Source of the DNA: Hamiltosporidium magnivora
Lineage: Eukaryota > Microsporidia > Dubosqiidae
Assembly: GCA_004325065.1 (NCBI GenBank)
Contig: PITI01000035.1
Location: 1-30,453 of the forward strand
DNA length: 30,453 nt
Direction of reading: 5' to 3'
Shown: positions 1 through 9,590 of the stretch, in pieces
How positions within the stretch are numbered: position 1 is the stretch's first letter
How the letters are laid out: each line of letters starts with the position of its first letter
The notes under the pieces: generated by a model
Seen by the model: only the letters and a program-made list of their open reading frames with translations
The model's database searches: none
What the model was told of the DNA's origin: nothing
Translations under genes and position numbers: made by a program

Positions 1-168
1 GTTATATAGTTTTGCAAGTTGAGCTTCTTCTAAACTTTTCTTAGTGACTTCTTCTACCAACCTGTACTTTACTTTTAAGAAGCCTTTTATTAGTGCAAGA
101 TGGGTTTTATTATTATTCTCCACCTTGAGGATTGCTGCTCGTCTAGTTGATATTTCTTTACTCGTGAT
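1..168 (-). pseudogene. R2-like non-LTR retrotransposon fragment (copy A), cut by window edge
   Basis: Read on the minus strand, 168 down to 1 is one open frame of 56 codons with no stop. It contains STRRAAILKVENNN and then THLALIKGF, which also occurs almost unchanged in copy B near 2195 (+) as THLALIKGS. This block lies just before the C-terminal zinc-knuckle and restriction-like endonuclease part of R2-type LINE proteins, as judged by the order of blocks in copies B and C. The frame starts after a TAA at 169-171, so the element is truncated or decayed on its 5' side and continues beyond position 1. The family name rests on the linked motifs in copies B and C. Whether the off-window part is intact cannot be seen. 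Confidence 0.7.
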
Positions 169-221
169 TTATAAAATATATTATATTATAAAAAAATTTG
201 AAGAAAAAACAATTTTTAATT

Positions 222-794
222 TTATAAATTTAACATATAAATAAACGCTTTTTCAAATACTTTTTTTACAAACGGTGGATCATTTTTAATCAGATGATTA
301 AGAGTATCAATACACCTATATTTAGCAACCCCAGTATTTTTGATAATAATCTCAACCGTCAATCCATTTCTATTTTCATATAAACATTTAACAATTTTAT
401 ATGCATTTGTTCTGTAAAGTTTGTTATCAGGAAGAAATAAAATAATTTCTGTCCAAATTTCTTCTAAAGTACTTTTCTTCGTAATTTGCTGTTTAATTGT
501 ACTTTTTTCTTTCTTACTATCATATAAACACTCAGAAAATGATATATTGTTGTTTAAAGATGTGAAATCTATATTACTAGTACTCAATTCAAGTCTTTCT
601 ACACTCACGTCTAAATTTTCTGGTAATAATATTTCTGCTTGCTTGTCCTCAGAGGAATAGGCATCCAAGGCTTGAAGTAATGCATTCATTTTTGTATTAA
701 AATGTTTTAAATCGGTTGTAATGTTTTGTATTTTAGTTAATTTATATTTTATTTCTTGAAATAATAAATTTAGTTTTTGTAATTTTTCTTGCAT
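222..794 (-). CDS. Hypothetical protein, N-terminal coiled coil and C-terminal winged-helix-like domain
   Basis: A 190-residue protein that I do not recognise. Residues 1-45 (MQEKLQKLNLLFQEIK onward) have heptad-like hydrophobic spacing and look like a coiled coil. Residues 46-105 are acidic and Ser/Asn-rich, probably disordered. Residues about 110-190 read as helix-helix-helix-strand, with NAYKIVKCLYE, LTVEIIIKNTGVAKYRCID and TLNHLIKNDPP, which suits a winged-helix fold. The ATG at 794 is the first in frame. The sequence before it (CACC, then eight bases) has only a weak form of the C-run start signal seen at neighbouring genes. Base composition matches the other genes here. A coiled coil joined to a winged helix occurs in some transcription, replication and kinetochore proteins, but no family motif lets me choose among them. 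Confidence 0.65.
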   Translation of the reverse strand: MQEKLQKLNLLFQEIKYKLTKIQNITTDLKHFNTKMNALLQALDAYSSEDKQAEILLPENLDVSVERLELSTSNIDFTSLNNNISFSECLYDSKKEKSTIKQQITKKSTLEEIWTEIILFLPDNKLYRTNAYKIVKCLYENRNGLTVEIIIKNTGVAKYRCIDTLNHLIKNDPPFVKKVFEKAFIYMLNL

Positions 795-1823
795 CGAATG
801 AAGGTGTTTTTTAAAAAAATATTTTACATTTTTAAAGGTTGGTGAATAAGATAAAGAACAGAAAAAAAATAGAAAATTGATTTTATTAAAAAAAATATTT
901 TATATTTTTAAGGGTATTGAACTAGGCGAAGAAATGATAAAAGTATTTTTTTTTAGAGCGTAAAAATTAAATCGTAGAAATTGAAAAGGAAATTAATAGT
1001 TTTCTTTTATTCTAAATTTAATTTTAACTCTAAGAATAAACTGTAGAATATAAAATATTAAGTTGTTGAAATACTGAATGCTAAATACTATTCAAGAATA
1101 TGGTTTAAAATAGTTTTATTCCATTTTATTACACAGATTTAAAGATTGAAGTTCGATATTTAAAACAGATTTGTTTTACTATTCAATAACTTTTTTTTGA
1201 GTAATTTTTACCGATTTTTTTAAAAAGATATTAGAACAATAAATTATTATTTATTTGGCAAATATATGTCGTATTTATACTAAGTATAAATTTTTAAGGG
1301 TCAAAACAAATTTTTAATAATTTTAAAGAAATATACTTGCATAAATAAAAAAAATATTGGACTTGAAAATTGAAGCTCGTTTATTGACAATAAATAGCAA
1401 ATTTCTTATCCAAATGAGAATAAAAGTATAATATTTCTTCCTGTTTTTTCTAACCGAGGGTTTTGAATCTATAATATACCCGGAACATGTAGAGTCTCAT
1501 TTTGAAGATTTGCTTCTAATTATCTTCCTTGAAAAATATAGAGATCATCATTTGCTAGCTAATTACTTAGAGAATAGTATCATGTTTGCGTACATATAAT
1601 CCACTATCTGATAACCCAGGATTGTATTCTTGTTTTTTATTCTAAAATTTATTTTGGAAGTTACAACTTGACTAAAAATTAAGAATTATAACCCCTGAGC
1701 TAAAAACTAAACACTAAGACATTTATTTTGAATTGATAAAGATTGGATGCAAGCTTTAAGGCAGCTAGCAATTGAATATTTTTCTTATATTTCATCTAAC
1801 AAGCTTCGTGACGTAAATATTTG
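795..1823. other. AT-rich intergenic stretch, one short open frame, no gene called
   Basis: Mostly A/T with many homopolymer runs. The one patch that stands out is 1432-1599 (+), which is open for 55 codons and contains IIYPEHVESHFEDLLLI and KYRDHHLLANYLENSI. It has no early ATG and matches nothing I know. It may be a scrap of decayed mobile-element coding sequence. No tRNA or rRNA is visible. Confidence 0.4.
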
Positions 1824-2048
1824 ACTCACTCATTTTTACTCGGCACTATAGCCTTGACATCTCTCAGTAATGCCTCCACCAGTCTGTTTCCAGGGGTTCT
1901 GTTACTTTTTTGGGTTTCGGAACAAGGTGGTTTTAAAGGATCGGTTGTTAGCCCTACACCCAACCTGGTGAACCATGCCTTTTGGTCGCTTCTTACTGCA
2001 AGCAGGGAATATACCAAGCCAATTCTGCATCCAGCATGGAGGGGAAGT
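1824..2048 (-). repeat. 225-bp dispersed repeat, LINE leader-like (copy 1, inverted relative to 14727-14953)
   Basis: Richer in G+C than its surroundings. Read on the minus strand it shares many blocks, in the same order, with 14727-14953 on the plus strand. These include GGCTTGG, AAGCGACCAAAAGG versus AGGCGACTAAAAGG, CTAACAACC, CCTTTAAAA, CACCTTGTT, CGAAACCC, GACTGGTGG and a terminal AATGA. Both strands happen to be open for about 90 codons, but the other copy is full of stops, so the conserved signal is nucleotide-level and non-coding. From memory, blocks such as GGCGACTAAAAGG and CTAACAACCCACCC occur in the leader regions of arthropod endonuclease/RT LINEs. That link is unverified. It is probably the 5' end of a dead element. 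Confidence 0.6.
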
Positions 2049-2160
2049 AAATGCCTGATACTAATATTAATGCAAAAAATACTGTTAACTAAATACAAAT
2101 ATATGAAACTTTAATTTGAAAATAGAATGACTAAATTCAAATGTTACATTTAAAATTGTA

Positions 2161-2700
2161 TAAACGATGATTTAAAAGAACATAATATAACACATCTTGC
2201 ACTAATAAAAGGTTCTAATGAGTAAAATATAAAATCGAAGGAAGATAGTTCATTAAAGAAAAAGGAGAAACACAGAAGTAGCAAATATATGCAACAAGAT
2301 AAAGAACGAAAACTTTATTCAAAATTATATAAGGCTGGAAATAATAAGCTTGCGTGTGTTGATGCTTCTATAAGATGACAAACGACAGGAAACACTAAGC
2401 CTCATGAGGAACTAGTGTTCTGCTATATCCAGGATAGAAATGTGTTTTGGGAACAGAAGGTAAGTGTTAACACTGCAATAGTCTGGTAAAACTGTAGATC
2501 ATCTATAACTCGATGTAAGAAAATGCAAGGTCATGACTACACGGGAGGACATAATGAACTGGTTTGATTCCTATATTTATTCGAGTAAAATAGCTTGAAT
2601 TATTGTCTATAAAACAAATTATGAGTCACTCAGTTTAAAAAAGATTAGAAGATATGTTTATGGAAATAAAAGTATAATTAAAACAAAACTCATGTTAAAT
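2161..2700 (+). pseudogene. R2-like non-LTR retrotransposon, decayed C-terminal part (copy B)
   Basis: One plus-strand frame, with about ten stops, carries the family blocks in order. THLALIKGS lies near 2195, KKKEKHRSSKYMQQDKERKL near 2260-2320, and CYIQDRNVFW near 2421-2450. A knuckle-like region ending in ITRCKKMQGHDYT is near 2508-2545, followed by HNELV. Copy C has QCEKRLGHDYTRRHNEVV at the matching place. R2-type LINEs have a cysteine/histidine knuckle just before a restriction-like endonuclease, and this is that junction. Downstream, EDMFMEIKV (about 2648) corresponds to NEYAEIRVD of copy C, after which homology fades by about 2700. The copy is long dead, and its left end near 2161 falls close to the same protein position as the left end of copy A. 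Confidence 0.75.
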
Positions 2701-3511
2701 TCTGAATATGTGATCAGGTTGTTTAAACTAAGCAACAAATTAAATGTGATTTCATGCACGTAAATCATAATTATTCGGCAAAATCACTTTAAAACGTCGA
2801 ACTCGAGGATCTAAAGAGATAATACTGCTGTGGTAGGTTAAAATTCTTTCCACAAATATTGTGTTTATATAATCTTTTATGGGATAACACAGAGTGGTAT
2901 GTTTTGCAAATAAATCATATTATATACATAAGAAGCACCAAATACGTAAAATAACAAGGAACATAACTTTTTTGGCAATCAAAAATCAACCGAAACATTT
3001 TATTTTGATATAAGGAGAAAACAGTCATCAAAATAAAATTCCGATGAAATTTAGTAGATCAATCAATATATAATCCATCAAAAATGTCGAAACATGCGGC
3101 CTATATTCGATTTTAAAACTTTTAAACAGGTATGAAGGTATCAAACCAATGAAGACGCAAATAATCGATTTATTTATGATGATATAACTCCTGAACGACG
3201 ATAGACTGAAAACTTCAAAAATTGAATATTGTATAAAAGAGAGAAAATGAAATGGCAATTAAAAAAGAGAGATAGTTCTCAGAAGAAGGAAAAATGATTC
3301 AATTTGCATTTAAATAAAGTAGTTTTCGGAAAAGAGAAAAAATAGTGAATTTATATTTTATGTAGCGGCCAGCGTAAAATATTTTTAACATTAATTCGAT
3401 CAAAAAAATTATAAATATTATTTTAATTTCTGTAAATAATATTCCAAACCTGAAGATCTGAATTATATTTTAAATATTTTATTAAACTTTTTATTTTAAT
3501 CAAATTTTGAT
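2701..3511. other. AT-rich intergenic stretch
   Basis: No gene with an ATG and recognisable protein. A 76-codon frame on the minus strand (3258-3028) begins with TTG, has no start signal and matches nothing. The stretch just after copy B may contain further unrecognisable element sequence. Confidence 0.4.
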
Positions 3512-5443
3512 TTAATTGGTTTCCAATAAAGCGTCTAAAATATAAGGATCAATACAATAAGCATGTAAATACAAATGATCGAAGAATTTCTTATAAAATT
3601 GATATTTTGCAAAATTTGATGAATCTCCAATAATTACCAATCCATGTATACATCTCGTCAATGCAACATTAATTCTTTTTAAATCAGATAAAAATCCTAT
3701 ATCTTGTATTTCATTCGATCTGACCAAATTTAAAATAATTATTCCTTTTTCTTGTCCTTGAAAAGCATCTACTGTACTTATTTGAATTGGAAAAGATATT
3801 TGTGGCATGATTTCTTTTATATGAATGGCTTGTTGTGAATATGGAGTTATAATTCCTACATCATATTTATTATCTATTGATTCAAGGTATTTAACTACTT
3901 TTAAGGTAATTTCAGCTTCAAAAATATTTTTTATTGATGAATTGGATTTCATTTCATCTGAATTGTAACCAGAAGTATCGATAAAAAGAATCGGTGAATG
4001 ACTAAAAAATTTAAAATTTTTTTTTAAATTAGAAATAATTTGATTTGAATAGAAATATGAATTTGAAAACGAAATCAAAATTTCATTCATTCTGTACTGT
4101 TCATTGAGAAAAAATGTTGGTACATTCTTTAGTTTATCAAAAAATGTCATTTTTAATTCTTTTGATTCCGACTTTACTGTGGGTCCTAATTGGTATGGAT
4201 CACCAACAAGAATAAAATTTTTGGCAAGTAAAATATTCAAGAAAGATTCTGCTTCGAGTGCCTGGCAAGCTTCATCTATTATTATCCAATCAAAGCATTT
4301 TAAACCTTCGATTTTGTGAGAACTAAAAAGAGTAGAGAATACAAGATTTGTAGCCTTTATTTTTTCTTTTGAAAATTTATTTTTTCTTGATTTCATTTCT
4401 TTCATTATTTCAGTTATTTTTCTTTTATCGATTTTTTTACATTTCATAGCTTCATTAAGCTCTTCGGAAATAAATGAAACTGATTCTGATGCCATTTTGT
4501 CCAAATTATAACAATTTAAAGTTTTTAATGATTTTGATATACTTCCTAATCTAAAAAGACTAGTTTTATTCTTCTTGTGATATTCTGATTCCACAAAACA
4601 AGATAATATATTATCAACTGAAAGATTACTCGGCCCACATACCAAAACAGATTTATCCATAGTAAGTAATATTTTTATTATTTCTACTACAGTTTTAGTC
4701 TTACCTGTACCTGGTGGTCCTATGATTCGATAAGAAATATTTTTTGTACAAAATATTAAAGATCTCTGTTGGTTTTTATTGAGTTTTGTATAATTTATTA
4801 AATCTCCTAATTCGTCTAAAATTTTGCCAAAATTTTCATTTTCATTTTGTATCTCTAAATTTTGAAATTTATCCATTATATTTTCAAAAAAATTTAATTC
4901 TTTTAATTTCAAATCTTCATTAAAATCTACAATTTCTTTATTATTCTGTTCAATCTTAGTATCTTCGCTCTTACATTTGATCCTCAAATCTGAAAGAATA
5001 TTTTCATCAAAATAAATATTTTCAATTTCTATTTTTTTCAATCTTTTCAGTATTCTATAAGTATTATACACAGATCCTTCTAGCCTGACATAAACCTCTC
5101 TACATTTCAATTCAGTAGAGGTAAGACATGTAAAAACATCATTTTCCACACAAATAATTTTTGTTTTAATTCCATCATAGGTATTTTCAAGATGGAAAAA
5201 TATTTTAATATTTTCTTCTTCTTTAAAAATCTTATTTATACTTAATTTTTTTGTTATAACCGTTTTATTAGAATTGTATGCACCAATAATTTTAAAAGAA
5301 ATTATATTTCCAAATTGAAACACTTTTCTGTCAATAATTTTTGCTTTGTAAATATTCAAAATAGAATCTTCATTCTCTAAATATTCTAATTCTTTTTGGA
5401 GTGTGAAAATAAGAGAATCAACATATTTTTGTAAAATATCCAT
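3512..5443 (-). CDS. Superfamily 1 helicase of the UPF1-like group, probably Hcs1/IGHMBP2 type
   Basis: An ATP-dependent 5'-3' nucleic-acid helicase of 643 residues. All core motifs are present: GPPGTGKT (242-249, Walker A), DEAC (390-393), GDPYQLGP (414-421), NEQYRM (447-452), TVDAFQGQE (557-565) and NVALTR (592-597). The N-terminal 200 residues have the length and helical start (YVDSLIFTLQKELEYLE) expected of the Hcs1/IGHMBP2 beta-barrel region. There is no UPF1-type Cys/His zinc domain and no Sen1-type long N-terminus, and yeast Hcs1 is of similar size. The frame is open 28 codons further upstream, but I choose the ATG at 5443 because CCC lies five bases before it (5451-5449). IGHMBP2-like helicases act on RNA or DNA in replication, translation or tRNA-related processes. 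The exact role here is inferred only from family. Confidence 0.88.
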   Translation of the reverse strand: MDILQKYVDSLIFTLQKELEYLENEDSILNIYKAKIIDRKVFQFGNIISFKIIGAYNSNKTVITKKLSINKIFKEEENIKIFFHLENTYDGIKTKIICVENDVFTCLTSTELKCREVYVRLEGSVYNTYRILKRLKKIEIENIYFDENILSDLRIKCKSEDTKIEQNNKEIVDFNEDLKLKELNFFENIMDKFQNLEIQNENENFGKILDELGDLINYTKLNKNQQRSLIFCTKNISYRIIGPPGTGKTKTVVEIIKILLTMDKSVLVCGPSNLSVDNILSCFVESEYHKKNKTSLFRLGSISKSLKTLNCYNLDKMASESVSFISEELNEAMKCKKIDKRKITEIMKEMKSRKNKFSKEKIKATNLVFSTLFSSHKIEGLKCFDWIIIDEACQALEAESFLNILLAKNFILVGDPYQLGPTVKSESKELKMTFFDKLKNVPTFFLNEQYRMNEILISFSNSYFYSNQIISNLKKNFKFFSHSPILFIDTSGYNSDEMKSNSSIKNIFEAEITLKVVKYLESIDNKYDVGIITPYSQQAIHIKEIMPQISFPIQISTVDAFQGQEKGIIILNLVRSNEIQDIGFLSDLKRINVALTRCIHGLVIIGDSSNFAKYQFYKKFFDHLYLHAYCIDPYILDALLETN

Positions 5444-5448
5444 TGAAT

Positions 5449-5451
5449 GGG
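5449..5451 (-). promoter_or_regulatory. CCC start-site motif of the helicase gene
   Basis: Minus-strand CCC, then ATTCA, then the ATG at 5443. It selects this start over the longer open frame. The same arrangement occurs at most other genes in the window. Confidence 0.6.
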
Positions 5452-5527
5452 TTTTTATTAAAATATTTTTTGTAAGAAATTTTATACGAATTAAGGCAAC
5501 AAAAATGCGATGCAATATAAATCGCAA

Positions 5528-6872
5528 AAATAAAAGAAAATTTATTCCTTTTTAAATTCATTTAAAGGCTCTTAATTTATGCTATGATTTAGTATATTTA
5601 AATGTTACTTTTTTTATTTCAATCATATACTACCTTAACTAATTATCCTTGGTAATTGAATTACATGCTAGAATAATGTTTTTTGATAGTTATATTATGT
5701 TCAAAATCTCTTTAAAAAGTATTCTAAAGATTTCATTTACTATTTAGAAGCTTTGAATCGTTATATTGAGAGATAAAACATTGGCAATTTTTTTACAAAA
5801 AGATTTTGGCTTTTTTGGATCGGCTAGGTGATACTTCGTTAAAATATTATTACGATCTTAAAAGAAAATAAGATTATTATCGAATAAATCTTATGTTTGT
5901 AATTCTTGACTCCTAAAAAATATAATTTTAAGATTGTGTTTAGACAATCATACTAAAAATCCCCAGATTGAAGATTCGGCTTGTAAATTGCATTAATTGA
6001 ATTTAATTAATTGAATGAAATACAAACAAAGTCTTTTAAATATAATTCTATAAATATACGAGTAATATTTAGATCTGTAAGCTAATTAAGGTTTTGATCT
6101 TTATTTTATTTTTCAAAATTATTATACTTCTAATGGAAATATAAAACTAAAAAAACAAAACAATTTTAAATTTAAAGAGCAATATATATTAAAAATAATG
6201 AAGAGTCTTTAAAGAAGATTTTACAAGACGATTTAGAATGGTATTGGTACTTATATTACTAATTGTTTATAAATGATTGGTTTTCAACAAAAAAGATAAA
6301 TTAAATTTAAAAATTTGCTATATATTTATATTCATAGCAAAAGATTCATAGTTTTTAAGGTAAAGGGAATAATTGAGATAAACTTAAACAACAATTTTTA
6401 ATATCCTAATATCTTTCTAAATCTACCTATTACATAATTTTGTATTGATAAAATATTACTCATGTATTATATTAAATATGAGAGAACTAGAAAAGAATTA
6501 TATTTATCTATTTAGAGTTAATAAGCACTAATAAAATTTTTGAGAGAAAGACGGTAGAAATATAAATTTTTAAGTTATTTAAACATCAATATTTGTAATT
6601 TTAATTTTAATTACTTTTTTAGCTTATGACAAGGATATTAAGTCTATATTGTTAGAATGTATTAAGAAATCATAAATTGGCTTGGTTAATTGATGGGTTA
6701 CACTCGTGATACTTCAAAAACCCATTGTGATTTTATGGTTTTATCAAATAAATACGAGTCTTTAGTCAAAAAAAAGTTAGTAAATTTTAATAAACGTAAT
6801 ATCAAATAAATATTTAAAACTAATCAAATAGATTTAAAATTGAATATAAAAATATACTAAATCGAAATATCT
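5528..6872. other. AT-rich intergenic stretch, nothing recognised
   Basis: About 1.3 kb of A/T-rich DNA with no long open frame, no tRNA-like cloverleaf and no repeat copy that I can match elsewhere in the window. A small imperfect inverted repeat around TGGGTT (6693) and AACCCA (6719) is too short to interpret. Confidence 0.4.
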
Positions 6873-8156
6873 TTACGTTTTAATTTTATTGTTTTTCAGT
6901 TGAAATATCTCTTGAAAATTCGTCTCAAAACATTTCATATCTAAGCTTTCTATTTCATTTTTTATTAAATTAATATCTTCGAAATTTAGTTTCAATAAAA
7001 TAATTAATTTTTCTATTACAGATACACAATTATATTCCAATTCGATTATTGGGATCATTGGATTTGAATTATACTTTATCATGTAGGTAACATATTTAGA
7101 AACTTTAAACGAATATTTTAATTGCCTGATACGTTCCAGGTATTCGGTTATGTTATCTTTGGTTAATCTGTTGATTATTTTAGAATCAATATATCCAGTA
7201 CAATCTAAAACTAAAGTTATTTCATGATTCTTATACTTGCAGTAAATCGAATTCAATTCTTTTTTTAGAATGTTTTCGGTGCCTATAGTAATAAAAGTAT
7301 TTTTAATATGTTCGATTTCATCAAGAAAAGTAAAGATTCTGTCAAAGAATATATGATAAAGTATTAATGAACTGGAGGGTCTTTTTTTGGCGTCTTTCTG
7401 TAAACATATATTTATGCAATCTTTTAAATCCTCATCAGATGTTCTAAAAACAGATCTATTTTTAATTATTTCTATCGAATACATTCTGCAGATCAAAACA
7501 CCGAAACTCCACATATCTGTTTTGAAATCGATATTAATATTCTTTTTAAATTCTGGTGACAAATAAAAATACTTTTTAGGATCATCATTATAAATGAAAG
7601 CTAGTTCGGGTTTAGACCTTGCTTTAATTGATAATCCAAAATCGAATAATTTGCATTTTGTTTTACCAAATATCATTATATTTTTTGATTTCAAATCATT
7701 GTATATTATACCAGATAAATGTAAATATGAGAGAGCAAGAACAACTTGTCTAATTAATATTGCCTTCTCTTTATCTTTTAACAAAGTATTTTTTAAATAC
7801 TGGTACAAAGTTTTTTCGCCTAATTCTAAAATGAGTGCTGATATATGCCATTTATACATTCCACATTTGTAAAATTTTAGAATTTTCTCGTTGCTATAAT
7901 TTGTATAAACATGTTTCTCATTTTCTATTGACCTTTTATATATATCGGAATTAGACAATTTTATTGCAAATATTTCGTTTGATTGTTGGTTTTTACACTT
8001 ATAAACATTTCCATTAGTACCAGATCCCAGTTTCTCCTCTACTATATATTCTTCATATGATTTATCATCAAATTCAATTCGTATTTTCGTATTTAATTTC
8101 AAAACAGTATCTTCGCTACATTTCACTAATAATATTGTAAATAAGAAAAATTTCAT
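6873..8156 (-). CDS. Protein kinase with predicted N-terminal signal peptide
   Basis: A 427-residue Ser/Thr-type protein kinase. The glycine loop GSGTNGNVY is at 44-52, the ATP lysine in AIK at 66, the catalytic loop YNDLKSKN at 152-159 (Asp154, Asn159), DFG at 172-174, SPE at 200-202 and DMWSFG at 214-219. The key catalytic residues are kept, so it should be active. The usual HRD is YND, making it a non-RD kinase that does not need a phosphorylated activation loop in the classical way. The first 14 residues, MKFFLFTILLVKCS, form a short hydrophobic signal sequence, so the protein may be secreted or enter the ER. About 150 residues after the kinase lobe (280-427) match no domain that I know. 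GGGG sits directly before the ATG. The host or parasite target is unknown. Confidence 0.87.
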   Translation of the reverse strand: MKFFLFTILLVKCSEDTVLKLNTKIRIEFDDKSYEEYIVEEKLGSGTNGNVYKCKNQQSNEIFAIKLSNSDIYKRSIENEKHVYTNYSNEKILKFYKCGMYKWHISALILELGEKTLYQYLKNTLLKDKEKAILIRQVVLALSYLHLSGIIYNDLKSKNIMIFGKTKCKLFDFGLSIKARSKPELAFIYNDDPKKYFYLSPEFKKNINIDFKTDMWSFGVLICRMYSIEIIKNRSVFRTSDEDLKDCINICLQKDAKKRPSSSLILYHIFFDRIFTFLDEIEHIKNTFITIGTENILKKELNSIYCKYKNHEITLVLDCTGYIDSKIINRLTKDNITEYLERIRQLKYSFKVSKYVTYMIKYNSNPMIPIIELEYNCVSVIEKLIILLKLNFEDINLIKNEIESLDMKCFETNFQEIFQLKNNKIKT

Positions 8157-8160
8157 CCCC
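8157..8160 (-). promoter_or_regulatory. GGGG start-site motif of the kinase gene
   Basis: On the minus strand GGGG abuts the ATG at 8156. G-run variants of the C-run start signal are known in microsporidia, and this supports the short signal-peptide-bearing N-terminus as real. Confidence 0.5.
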
Positions 8161-9573
8161 TTTCAAGTAAAATATAATTTAACGTATTTTCTTTATATAA
8201 TTTATATACCCGTTTTGGAATTTTTTTAATCATAAAATATCAAAAAAAAATTGTTTTTGTCAAATTAGTACTTTCTATTTTTATAAATTGATTTTAAGTA
8301 AGATGATTGATCCAATATGGATGGATTCGATCTAAATTTGTAAATTAATATATTTTTATTTATTACGATTTTTTGGCGCAATAATAATAGAGAAATAAGA
8401 AAAAAATATCTATTCACCAAAAAAATGCAAGAAATACAATTATATTTCATAGAGACGAAAACAAATCTACATCTAATATTTTTTTCACTGTGAAACTTTC
8501 AAATAAATTTTCATTTTTATAAGAAATATGATATATTTGAAATAATAAGTTCTACCGAATATGTATAAATTGAAAAAAAAAATAATAGAAAATGAGAAAA
8601 TAAGGATCATAATCTATTCAAGTAACAAAGAAAGAAGTCAAGTAAAATTTAAGGTTAATAGATATACCGAAAAATTTCTTTTTAACAAAAATTTCCGAAA
8701 ATGCTATTTTGATTAATTCTTTAAAAACTGTATAAAATATTTCCATATAACAAATGAGAATGTATAGTTTTACGTTGTGGTTTTTTATTTTCAATTTCTC
8801 TATTTTAGTGTCATTATGGAGCTCTACTGCAATCAAAATTTATTTAACTGGCTATTATAGCATTACATAACATATTTTTACATCCACTTTGCATACTATT
8901 TTTCGTATAAAATTAAATACTTAATCGTAATCTTGATATTTATTTTCTATTGTTTTTAAATATTTTCTAGTATTTTCATAATTATGAATAGATGTTAAAA
9001 AAATGATCACAAAAATCGTCTCATGAATCATTATTTAAACTTTAATGTTTTTAAATATTTTTATCAAAAATTTTAACTTCGTTCGGTAAAATGCAATCAT
9101 TTTGAAACCAATTTTTTGCTTAATTAGATTCCATAAGTAAATTTGTTGAATAAACAACTGAGAATATTTTATTTACTAAAAATAAGGCAAAATATACCGA
9201 AATTTATTAAAAAAATGAAGATATCTTTCAATGTTTAGGACATAGAATATTAAGAAAAAAATGATTCTAAGCTACAAGAAACATATTCAAGAAATAATAC
9301 CTTAAACTAATCAACGAAATACACTTTTGAATAAGTAAAAAATCAGGATGTATTATATTGAATTAGAAATGTAGAAAAGTTACAAATAAACAAAACAAAT
9401 CACATGAAAAGCTTATGAAATAAAAAAATAACAAAAAATAGCAAATAAAAACAAAAAATCGCTTATTTTTTTTATTTTTTATTAATTGAATATTTCTTTT
9501 GAGCACTTAATTAAAACTTACAATTATTTTCTAAAGTAAATTTGAAATTTGTTTACTTTAAAAATATTTTCTA
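8161..9573. other. AT-rich intergenic stretch, nothing recognised
   Basis: Small open frames on the minus strand at 8265-8450 and 8618-8836 are Phe/Ile/Lys-rich with no start motif or family resemblance, as expected by chance in such AT-rich DNA. No RNA gene is seen. Confidence 0.4.
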
Positions 9574-9576
9574 CCC
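9574..9576 (+). promoter_or_regulatory. CCC motif upstream of the dehydrogenase gene
   Basis: CCC followed by ACC and an A-rich spacer, 14 bases before the ATG at 9591. The spacing is looser than at the other genes, so the assignment is weaker, but it is the only C-run nearby. Confidence 0.35.
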
Positions 9577-9590
9577 ACCAAAAAAATAAG

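Noticed and set aside
44..244. 66-codon plus-strand open frame
   Set aside because: It is antisense to the LINE fragment on the minus strand (1-168) and has no start motif or family resemblance.
421..660. 79-codon plus-strand open frame
   Set aside because: It lies antisense within the 190-residue gene, whose reading frame is longer and has better protein character.
1821..2114. Two overlapping ~90-codon open frames on opposite strands
   Set aside because: The second copy of this repeat at 14727-14953 has stops in both corresponding frames, so conservation is at nucleotide level and no protein gene is supported.
3028..3258. 76-codon minus-strand frame, hydrophobic
   Set aside because: It starts with TTG, lacks the C-run signal and resembles chance Phe/Ile/Ser-rich translation of AT-rich DNA.
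8265..8836. Two small minus-strand frames
   Set aside because: They have no start motif and no recognisable protein features; the length is expected by chance.
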